A stretch of DNA of 5,344 bases from Leptospira sp. 96542 (GTDB lineage: Bacteria > Spirochaetota > Leptospiria > Leptospirales > Leptospiraceae). The notes under the pieces are model-generated. The model was not told the DNA's origin. It did no database searches and was given only the letters and a program-made list of their open reading frames with translations. The DNA lies in NCBI GenBank assembly GCA_029310945.1, contig JARJFC010000128.1:1-5344 (forward strand), written 5' to 3'. Shown piece by piece: positions 1 to 5,100 of this stretch (position 1 is the first letter of the stretch; each line of letters begins with the position of its first letter). A program made the position numbers and the translations under genes.

Positions 1-263
1 GTTTGCAGGCGGGCCAGCAGACTGGGCGCGTTCGCCATGCCTTGCGCATCCGCGCCATGGCAACGGGCGCAGCGGTCCTGGTAGACCCGCCAACCCAGGT
101 AGGTCGAGCCCGGAGGCTGCTGCTCGCGCGCCAACTGGCGCGCGGCCTGCGGGTTCTGCCATTCCACGGCGCAGCCTGCCAAGGCGGTGGAGAGCAGGGT
201 GATAGTCATTGCGCAGGCCCGGGCCAGGCCGGTCCGCGTGGTGGAAGTGGCCGTATCGCGCAT
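1..263 (-). CDS. Lipoprotein c-type cytochrome, 5' part (runs off left edge)
   Basis: The minus strand from ATG at 263 reads 87 codons without a stop and leaves the window at base 1. Residues 13-31 form a signal sequence ending in the lipobox L-A-G-C (28-31), so Cys31 is the likely lipidated residue and the protein should be anchored in a membrane, facing the periplasm. Residues 65-69 are C-A-R-C-H, the CxxCH site for covalent haem c, followed by G-A-D-A-Q-G, which is typical just after the haem site of small class I cytochromes c. The role is therefore electron transfer; the partner oxidase or dehydrogenase cannot be told because the distal Met ligand and the downstream genes are missing. 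The start is supported by GGAAAGGA at 275-268, four bases before the ATG, and by basic residues at 2, 10 and 15 ahead of the hydrophobic stretch. The internal Met19 would leave a signal without positive charge. Confidence 0.8.
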   Translation of the reverse strand, partial: MRDTATSTTRTGLARACAMTITLLSTALAGCAVEWQNPQAARQLAREQQPPGSTYLGWRVYQDRCARCHGADAQGMANAPSLLARLQ

Positions 264-422
264 GGAGTCCTTTCCGGCGCCTGTCGCGCCATGGTGGCGC
301 AGCGATTGTGCGCGTCAGGCGCTGGGCTGTATTGATCTGGCGCAAGAAGAGGTTTCTTCAAGTCGACCCACAAACTTGGCAATAAGATTGCTTTCGCATG
401 ATGCAAACTGGAAAAGACAGCT
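264..422. other. Divergent intergenic region, no clear promoter
   Basis: This gap separates the leftward cytochrome gene from the rightward DUF6176-like gene, so it should hold promoters for both. I found only weak matches: TTGATC at 332-337 and TTGGCA at 376-381 as possible -35 boxes, neither with a good -10 at 16-18 bases. A small 5-bp stem (GAAGA at 346-350, TCTTC at 355-359, loop GGTT) is present and may be chance. Base composition falls sharply from about 340 onward, which marks the left side of the lower-GC stretch. Confidence 0.4.
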
Positions 423-755
423 ATGAAGGACGTGATTTGCGTAAAGGTCCGACTCAAGCCAAACAGCCTTGACCGAGTCCGGGCCTGGGCGTCTGAAATA
501 AACGCCCGACGCGCGGAAGCGCTGGAGACGCTGGCCAAGGAGGGTGTTTGGATCGAATCTGTATTTCTGGATAGGAGTCCTGAAGAAGACTATCTTGTCT
601 ATTACATGCGTTCCGATTCAATCGAACAGGCGAGAACTGCAGCAATTGAATCGACCGCATCCATCGACGCTTTTCACAGCAAATTCAAGCGAGAAATTTG
701 GATTGAAGTCCGAAAATTGGAGTTGTTGGTTGATCTGCAGCGAACCGATGCTTGA
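423..755 (+). CDS. DUF6176-family small protein (function unknown)
   Basis: This is a 110-residue soluble protein with no signal peptide or membrane segment. It opens with V-C-V-K-V-R-L-K-P (6-14), then has a helix rich in Arg and Glu, then V-W-I-E-S-V-F-L-D (42-50), D-Y-L-V-Y-Y-M (56-62) and near the end L-E-L-L-V-D-L (99-105). This order of strands and helices and these motifs match what I remember of DUF6176, a family of about this length that is probably a ferredoxin-like (dimeric alpha/beta barrel) fold. No enzymatic role is known to me. The start ATG at 423 has only a poor purine-rich stretch upstream (GAAAAGACAG at 411-420), and no better in-frame start is visible. A kinase-like gene follows on the same strand after 64 bases, so the two may be co-transcribed. 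Its A+T-rich codon use differs from the signalling genes downstream. Confidence 0.72.
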   Translation: MKDVICVKVRLKPNSLDRVRAWASEINARRAEALETLAKEGVWIESVFLDRSPEEDYLVYYMRSDSIEQARTAAIESTASIDAFHSKFKREIWIEVRKLELLVDLQRTDA

Positions 756-766
756 CTCAGGTTTTA

Positions 767-776
767 AGAAATTTCT
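767..776. repeat. 10-bp perfect palindrome AGAAATTTCT
   Basis: AGAAATTTCT reads the same on both strands and lies 12 bases after the DUF6176-like stop codon and 44 bases before the kinase-like start. It could be a half-operator or a weak hairpin between the two genes, but there is no U-rich tail for a terminator. In an A+T-rich gap, a palindrome this short may be chance. Confidence 0.3.
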
Positions 777-819
777 GCAAAACGGACCGTGACTGTATGG
801 CACTAAGTTTGTCAAAACG

Positions 820-1413
820 ATGATCCAGTTGATAGGTCCTGGTGGCGCGGGCAAAACCACAACCGGTTTCGCATTGGCGAATCGCCTGGGCGTCCAGTTC
901 GTGGATTTGGATGCAATGTTCATCGCCGCGCATGGCGATGTGGGTGAATTCATCGAGGCGAAGGGCTATGGGGCATATGCTTCTCAAAATGTGGAGACCT
1001 ACAGGGGAATCGCTCGAACCTTGGATGAATCGACAGTGGTTGCGCTTTCCTCCGGCTTCATGATTTACCCGCACAGCGTGCATCCGGACTACCCGGACAT
1101 TCGCCAGGCCATCGTTTCCGATATACGGACAGTTCTGCTCTTGCCATCGTTGGATCTCGAACTTTGCGTTTCAGAGACGGTGCGTCGTCAATTGCTACGT
1201 CCTTTCGCCCGTACAGCCCAGCGCGAGGAGCAGGTCATCCGAACGCGCTTTCACGCGTATGTCAATCTGTCAGTCCGCCGAATCGTGACTTGTGTACCCG
1301 TGTGTGCCGTGGTCCGAGCCATCATGGATCTGCTGGACGAAAACCATCCTGCTTCGCTTTCCACCGCGTCCGCGCGAATGCCTCCACCGTCCCTGCGTCC
1401 GAAGGACGCATGA
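820..1413 (+). CDS. Shikimate-kinase-like P-loop kinase, substrate uncertain
   Basis: This 197-residue protein begins almost at its Walker A loop: G-P-G-G-A-G-K-T-T at 6-14. Next come F-V-D-L-D (27-31), which matches the strand-end Asp pair of shikimate kinases, a lid-like stretch R-R-Q-L-L-R-P (122-128), and R-T-R-F-H-A-Y (141-147), which resembles the late Arg/Tyr helix of that fold. The overall order fits the shikimate kinase branch of nucleoside-monophosphate-kinase-like proteins. However, the G-G-G substrate motif is replaced by S-S-G-F (77-80), and the canonical substrate Arg after the Asp pair is not obvious, so phosphorylation of shikimate is doubtful; the usual aroK neighbour aroB is also absent from this window. 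The start has no clear Shine-Dalgarno sequence; an in-frame stop at 790-792 rules out a long extension. The last 20 or so residues (rich in Ser, Pro, Ala) lie antisense to the EAL gene end and look like read-through beyond a natural terminus near residue 175. Confidence 0.7.
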   Translation: MIQLIGPGGAGKTTTGFALANRLGVQFVDLDAMFIAAHGDVGEFIEAKGYGAYASQNVETYRGIARTLDESTVVALSSGFMIYPHSVHPDYPDIRQAIVSDIRTVLLLPSLDLELCVSETVRRQLLRPFARTAQREEQVIRTRFHAYVNLSVRRIVTCVPVCAVVRAIMDLLDENHPASLSTASARMPPPSLRPKDA

Positions 1414-3292
1414 ACAGATACCCCTGGATCAGCGCGCAGCCGCGTTCCGCCAGGTAGCGCAGCTGTGCCTCGGTCTCCACGCCCTCGGCCACGGTGGTCA
1501 GGCCCAACCCTTGAGCGATGGAGAGGATGGCGTTGACCAGGGCGCGGTCGCCGTGGTCGCCCTCGATGCCCTGGATGAAGCTGCGGTCGATCTTGAGTTC
1601 GTCCAGCTCGAAGCGCTTGAGGTAGGACAGCGACGAAAAGCCGGTGCCGAAGTCGTCCACGCTGAGCGCGAAGCCGGCCTGCCGCAGCGCCAGCAGCTTG
1701 GCTTCGCTCTGCTCGGGCTCGGCCAGGGCGCCTTCGGTGATTTCCAGGCAGATGCGCGCCGGGTCGACGCCCTCGTCGCGCGTGATGCCGATCAGGCTGG
1801 CCACCATGGTGTCGAGCTGGAAGTGCCGCGCCGAGATGTTCACGCTCACGGTGGGGATGCGCACCCCGTGCGCGTCCCAGGTCGTGATGTCACGGCAGGC
1901 CTGGCGCAGCACCCATTCGGTGATGGGCACGATGAGGTTGCTGGCCTCGGCCACGGGGATGAAGACGCCCGGCGGCACCGTGCCGCCGCCGCGCCGCCAG
2001 CGGATCAGGGCCTCGCAGCCGCCCACGCCGCCATCGGTGCTCGAGACCTGGGCCTGGTATTCGAGGAAGAACTCGTCCCGGCTCAGCGCCTGGCGCAAGC
2101 CGTTCTCCATCTCGAATCCCTCGGTGATCTGCCGCTCCATCTCGGCGCCGAAGAACTGGTAGCCCTGGGTTTCCAGCGCCTTGGCCCGGTTGAGCGCGGC
2201 GTGTGCCTTGAGCAACAGCGTTTGCGCGTCCACGCCATCCGACGGGGCGGTGCTGACGCCGATGGCCACGGGCGCCGCGATCTGGCGCCCCGCCTGCAGG
2301 TAGGGCGCGTTCAGCGCTTGCCGCAGCCTTTGGCAGTAATGCGCGAGGGCCGCGGCGTTGTCCGTCTCCAGCAAGGTGCCGAACTGTTCCCGTGACAGAC
2401 GCGCCACCGCCAGGCAATCGCGCGATTCGGCGCGCAAGCGCTCCACCACGTCCTTGAGCACCTGCTCGCCCACCGCCGCGCCCGCCGCGTTGCTGATGCG
2501 CTGCAGGTCCTCCACCTCCAGCACCACGATGCCCAGCATGCGCGACGAATTGCGCAGGCGCTGCAGGGTGAACTGGATGCGGTCCTCGAACAGCACCGCG
2601 TTGGGCAACTGGGTCGTGGGGTCGTGGGTGGCCAGGTACTCGATGTGGCGCTGGGCCGCGCGCACCGCGACCGCGTCGCGGTAGGTGCCGATGTAGTGGG
2701 TCAGCGTGCCCTCGGCGTCGCGCACGGTGTTGACGGTCAGCCACTTGAAGAACAGCTCGCCGTTCTTGTGCCGGTTCCAGATGCCGCCTTGCCACCAGCC
2801 ATGCTCGGCGATGGCGTCGCGCATCTGCGCATAGAAGCGCGCGTCGTGCTTGCCGGACTTGAGCATGCTGGGTCGCTGGCCTCGCAGTTCCTCCCGGCTG
2901 TAGCCGCTGGTGCGGCTGAAGGCATCGTTGGCGGTGAGGATCATCATGTCGGCGTCGGTCAGCAGCACGCCCTCGGTGTGGCGCGCGAAGGCCTCGGCGG
3001 AGAGGATGAGCTGCGCCTCCGCGTTCTTGCGCTCGGTGATGTCGTGCAGCACCTCCCACAAGCCCTGGGGTTGGCCAGCGGCGTCGCGCCGCAGGTAGGC
3101 GGTGGATTCCACGTGCACCGTCACGCCCGTGGCCGCGCGCAGCTTGCGTTCGCGCGGCTGGGCGATGCCGTGGATCAGGCAGTCGGCGGCCACGTCGGAC
3201 CAACTGCTGGCGTCCCAGCCCAGATCGGCGGGCGTGAGCATGGCCACGTCAGCGCGGTCGGAGCCCAGCAATGATGCAATGACTGGTTGCAT
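1322..3292 (-). CDS. PAS-GGDEF-EAL c-di-GMP phosphodiesterase, 3' part of frameshifted gene
   Basis: This 656-residue frame carries the rest of the sensor protein. Residues 6-90 complete a PAS domain begun in the other frame and end in H-D-I-T-E-R-K, a classic PAS/PAC end. A further PAS domain lies at 92-213, with G-Y-S-R-E-E-L (130-136). The GGDEF-like domain (216-385, opening T-H-D-P-T-T-Q-L-P-N) has S-R-E-Q-F at 300-304 in place of G-G-D-E-F, so it is unlikely to make c-di-GMP. The EAL domain (392-640) looks active: E-A-L at 427-429, Asn485, Glu517, D-D-F-G-T-G at 546-551, Lys567, Glu603 and Gln623 are all in place. It should hydrolyse c-di-GMP to pGpG. No membrane segment is seen, so it is cytoplasmic. 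The ATG at 3292 falls inside the PAS fold and lacks a good ribosome site, so it is only the first Met of the frame, not a convincing start. The 3' end overlaps the kinase-like gene by 92 bases. Confidence 0.85.
   Translation of the reverse strand: MQPVIASLLGSDRADVAMLTPADLGWDASSWSDVAADCLIHGIAQPRERKLRAATGVTVHVESTAYLRRDAAGQPQGLWEVLHDITERKNAEAQLILSAEAFARHTEGVLLTDADMMILTANDAFSRTSGYSREELRGQRPSMLKSGKHDARFYAQMRDAIAEHGWWQGGIWNRHKNGELFFKWLTVNTVRDAEGTLTHYIGTYRDAVAVRAAQRHIEYLATHDPTTQLPNAVLFEDRIQFTLQRLRNSSRMLGIVVLEVEDLQRISNAAGAAVGEQVLKDVVERLRAESRDCLAVARLSREQFGTLLETDNAAALAHYCQRLRQALNAPYLQAGRQIAAPVAIGVSTAPSDGVDAQTLLLKAHAALNRAKALETQGYQFFGAEMERQITEGFEMENGLRQALSRDEFFLEYQAQVSSTDGGVGGCEALIRWRRGGGTVPPGVFIPVAEASNLIVPITEWVLRQACRDITTWDAHGVRIPTVSVNISARHFQLDTMVASLIGITRDEGVDPARICLEITEGALAEPEQSEAKLLALRQAGFALSVDDFGTGFSSLSYLKRFELDELKIDRSFIQGIEGDHGDRALVNAILSIAQGLGLTTVAEGVETEAQLRYLAERGCALIQGYLFMRPSDAGTVEAFARTRWKAKQDGFRPADP
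1394..1410. repeat. 7-bp perfect hairpin at the convergent gene overlap
   Basis: TGCGTCC (1394-1400) and GGACGCA (1404-1410) are perfect inverted copies with a GAA triloop. On the plus strand the stem ends directly before the kinase-like TGA (1411-1413). On the minus strand it lies within EAL codons for R-P-S-D-A. No run of T follows on either side, so it is not a standard intrinsic terminator, though it could slow convergent transcription or protect a 3' end. Confidence 0.45.
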
Positions 3293-4179
3293 TCGATGGG
3301 GCGTCCCGTCAGGTCATAGAAGACCACGGTGTCGCGCAACGATTGGTAGAAAAGACGGAATTTCTGCTCGTTGGCGCTCAGTTCGTCCTGCAGCTCGGTC
3401 TCGCGGCTCACGTCGTCGAGCAGCCAGACCCAGGCGATGGGTTTCTCGGCGCGCACCGGCGAGATGGTGACGCGCAAGGCCTGGGGTGTGGTGGCGAAAC
3501 GCCAGACCAGGGTGCGCTGCTGCGGCGCGATCTCCTCGTCGCGCAGCACCCGCGCGGCGAAGGCCGCGACTTCCGCGCTGTTGAGGGCGCGTTGCACCAG
3601 GCGGCGCAGGCCCGCGGCCAGCGAGTCGGGCTGGGTCTGGCCGGCGGGCAGGTTCAGCAACGCGGCGGCCGCGCCATTCACATAGCCTGGCTGTCCGTCC
3701 ACCGGCACGATGACGATGCTTTGTGGCAAGGCGCCCGCCAGCGCATGCATCTGCAAGTTGTTGTCCACGCGGTGCACGCCCGAGCCCAGTTCCCAGATCA
3801 GCCGTCCCACGGCGCCCAGGATGTCGTGTGCCACGCGCCGCACGTCCGGTGGAATGTCCGCCGGACGTTCCCACATGGCGAACAAACCGACGCTGCGTTG
3901 GGCGTCCAGCCTGCGTCGCGCGCTCAGGGCGCCAGCGACCAGGTGATCCTGCAACTGGGCGCGCGCGCTCAGGGGCAGCAGCGCCAGTGCCGCGGTGGGC
4001 TCGTCGCTGAAAGCCACGTCGTCGCTGGTGAGCGGGCGCGCGACCGGCGCGTCGATCCAGCCGCGTGGGAAGCTGCGGATCGGCACGGCCAGGGTGTCGA
4101 CCTCGCTGTGCCACAGGCAGAGCCGGTTGGCGTGCAGCAGCTCCTGCACATCCCCCAGGACTTGCCGCAGTTCAGGCAT
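3175..4179 (-). CDS. GAF-like/PAS sensor, 5' part of frameshifted PAS-GGDEF-EAL gene
   Basis: This frame starts with ATG at 4179 and stops at 3175, but residues 302-334 (Trp- and Pro-rich) are out-of-frame read-through. Residues 1-130 look like a GAF-type domain (V-G-L-F-A-M-W at 97-103, then a long closing helix). Residues 142-262 form a first PAS domain (L-P-Q-S-I-V-I-V at 151-158; closing strand W-V-W-L-L-D-D-V at 250-257). A Glu-rich linker helix then leads into a second PAS that begins at about 271 (F-R-L-F-Y-Q-S-L-R-D) and is broken after N-Q-S-L (298-301). The start overlaps the stop of the RsbQ-like hydrolase gene by 8 bases (ATGCCTGA at 4179-4172), with AAGGA 12 bases upstream inside that gene, so translational coupling is likely. 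By analogy with RsbQ-RsbP, one of these PAS domains is the likely partner of the hydrolase; which one cannot be told. Confidence 0.78.
   Translation of the reverse strand: MPELRQVLGDVQELLHANRLCLWHSEVDTLAVPIRSFPRGWIDAPVARPLTSDDVAFSDEPTAALALLPLSARAQLQDHLVAGALSARRRLDAQRSVGLFAMWERPADIPPDVRRVAHDILGAVGRLIWELGSGVHRVDNNLQMHALAGALPQSIVIVPVDGQPGYVNGAAAALLNLPAGQTQPDSLAAGLRRLVQRALNSAEVAAFAARVLRDEEIAPQQRTLVWRFATTPQALRVTISPVRAEKPIAWVWLLDDVSRETELQDELSANEQKFRLFYQSLRDTVVFYDLTGRPIECNQSLHHCWAPTALTWPCSRPPIWAGTPAVGPTWPPTA
3268..3282 (-). pseudogene. Frameshift site joining the two halves of the PAS-GGDEF-EAL gene (full locus 1322-4179)
   Basis: Protein homology passes from the 4179 frame to the 3292 frame at base 3277. 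Reading T-T-G (3279-3277) as Leu301 and then G-C-A by using base 3277 twice gives N-Q-S-L-A-S-L-L-G, the exact spacing expected in a PAS domain between the Asn and the L-L-G. One missing base between 3277 and 3276 therefore restores a single protein of about 952 residues: GAF-like, PAS, PAS, PAS, GGDEF-like (about 512-681) and EAL (about 688-936). The site also holds a direct repeat, TCATTGC at 3282-3276 and 3274-3268; loss of one 8-base unit would also restore the frame (N-Q-S-L-L-G) but leaves the PAS three residues short. I cannot tell a true mutation from a sequencing error. Confidence 0.8.
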
Positions 4180-5005
4180 GGCGCCGCATGTCCTTCAGAC
4201 AGTCCAGCAAGACCTGGTTCACCGCGTCCGGCGCGGTGATGTGCGGCAGATGACCCTGGGTGGGGATTTCGGTGTAAAGGCGTGCGCGGCCCTGGTCGGC
4301 CAGCGCCCGCGCCGCGGCGCGGGGGACGGCATTGTCCAGCACGGTCTGGAGCACGTAGCAGGGCGTGAGCAACTGCCGCATCTCGGCACGGTGGTCCGCC
4401 AGCAGCGCCGCGCTCAGGATGGTGTGCACGATGTCCGGGCGCAGCGACAGCAGCTGTTGCGTGAAGGCCTCGGCGCTGAGATGGGGGTTGGCCGCGCCGA
4501 CCATGGCGGGTGCGAAACCATTGGCCCATTGGGCGTAGTTGTCCTGGGCCGAGCGCAGCAGCACATCCATTTGCTCGGCGCTGAAGCCACCCACGTAGCC
4601 GGTCGCCGGATCGTCCAGGTAGCGCATCGAGGCGCCCAGCAGGATCAGGGCCCGGAAGGTCTGCGGCTCCGCCAGGGCCGCGAGCACGCCGGCCATGGCG
4701 CCCATGGAATGGCCCATGTAGACCGGCCGCTCGATGCCCAGGCCGTGCACGACCACCAGCAGATCCTCGGCCAGGCCATACAGTGTCTTGTGGTGCGTGG
4801 GGGAGAAGTACTGCTGCGTCTCGGCCGTGGCACCCGCGAAGTCAAAGGTCACGGCGCGGTAGCCGGCCTTGTTCAGCGCGTCCACCTGGCGGCTCCAGGC
4901 GGTCTGGTCGGTGCCGATGCCGTGTCCCAGGATCACCGTGATGTCGCCGTCGCCGTGGATGTGGGGACGAAAACGTTGCAGCAGTTCCGGATAGGCCTGG
5001 CTCAT
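4172..5005 (-). CDS. rsbQ: RsbQ-like alpha/beta hydrolase (PAS-partner family)
   Basis: This 277-residue protein has the alpha/beta hydrolase fold with a full catalytic triad: Ser100 in G-H-S-M-G (98-102), Asp224 in L-D-N-A-V-P, and His252 in G-H-L-P-H. The oxyanion-hole region is L-G-H-G-I-G-T-D-Q (26-34). Beyond the fold, several stretches match Bacillus RsbQ as I recall it: Y-L-D-D-P (129-133) with G-Y-V-G-G-F (136-141), N-Y-A-Q-W (156-160), and D-H-R (204-206). RsbQ is also the bacterial relative of the plant karrikin and strigolactone receptors, so the family handles small hydrophobic or ester ligands. Coupling to a downstream PAS protein through an 8-base overlap supports a signalling rather than metabolic role. 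The start ATG at 5005 is chosen because AAGGAGG (5021-5015) lies 9 bases upstream; longer in-frame reading to 5314 would run antisense through the beta-lactamase gene and has no family match. There is no signal peptide, so it is cytoplasmic. The ligand is unknown. Confidence 0.9.
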   Translation of the reverse strand: MSQAYPELLQRFRPHIHGDGDITVILGHGIGTDQTAWSRQVDALNKAGYRAVTFDFAGATAETQQYFSPTHHKTLYGLAEDLLVVVHGLGIERPVYMGHSMGAMAGVLAALAEPQTFRALILLGASMRYLDDPATGYVGGFSAEQMDVLLRSAQDNYAQWANGFAPAMVGAANPHLSAEAFTQQLLSLRPDIVHTILSAALLADHRAEMRQLLTPCYVLQTVLDNAVPRAAARALADQGRARLYTEIPTQGHLPHITAPDAVNQVLLDCLKDMRRHA

Positions 5006-5014
5006 GTGGTCTCT

Positions 5015-5021
5015 CCTCCTT
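5015..5021 (-). promoter_or_regulatory. Strong Shine-Dalgarno of the RsbQ-like gene
   Basis: AAGGAGG on the minus strand, 9 bases before the ATG at 5005, is a near-perfect ribosome binding site and decides the start of the hydrolase gene. Its first four bases are part of the inverted repeat upstream, so it could be partly masked in a folded mRNA. Confidence 0.85.
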
Positions 5022-5059
5022 GCCGCGGATTCTGTGATGCGGGCCGGGGCGCGGCAAGG
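5018..5059. repeat. 10-bp perfect inverted repeat in the divergent intergenic region
   Basis: CCTTGCCGCG (5018-5027) and CGCGGCAAGG (5050-5059) are exact inverted copies with a 22-base spacer. They lie between the leftward RsbQ-like operon and the rightward beta-lactamase gene. In the leftward transcript they would form a G+C-rich stem that takes in the first four bases of the Shine-Dalgarno sequence. As DNA they could instead be the two half-sites of an operator. No regulator gene of known type is adjacent in the window. Confidence 0.6.
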
Positions 5060-5100
5060 GAGTTCACAAGCGCTCCGTGGGATCTGGAAAAATTCCGCAC

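Noticed and set aside
206..538. Minus-strand 110-residue frame
   Set aside because: It overlaps both the cytochrome start and the DUF6176-like gene and shows no motif.
752..780. Promoter with TTGACT (752-757) for the kinase-like gene
   Set aside because: The -35-like box is good but no -10-like box lies 15-19 bases downstream.
1292..2395. Long plus-strand open frame of 367 residues
   Set aside because: It is antisense to the EAL/GGDEF coding region, and its His/Gln/Ala/Val-rich composition is typical of a shadow frame in high-GC DNA.
1890..3203. Minus-strand frame of 437 residues overlapping the sensor gene
   Set aside because: It is very Arg/Gly/Ala/Pro-rich and out of frame with the clear PAS, GGDEF and EAL motifs in the same DNA.
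3270..3292. Programmed -1 ribosomal frameshift in the sensor gene
   Set aside because: There is no X-XXY-YYZ slippery heptamer at the switch point and no obvious stimulatory structure. A mutation or sequence error is simpler.
3343..4239. Plus-strand open frame of 298 residues
   Set aside because: It is antisense to the GAF-like/PAS coding region, with no recognisable domain.
5063..5091. Beta-lactamase promoter with TTCACA (5063-5068)
   Set aside because: The facing -10 region (TGGAAA at 5085-5090) matches only half the consensus and would place the transcript start only a few bases before the ATG.
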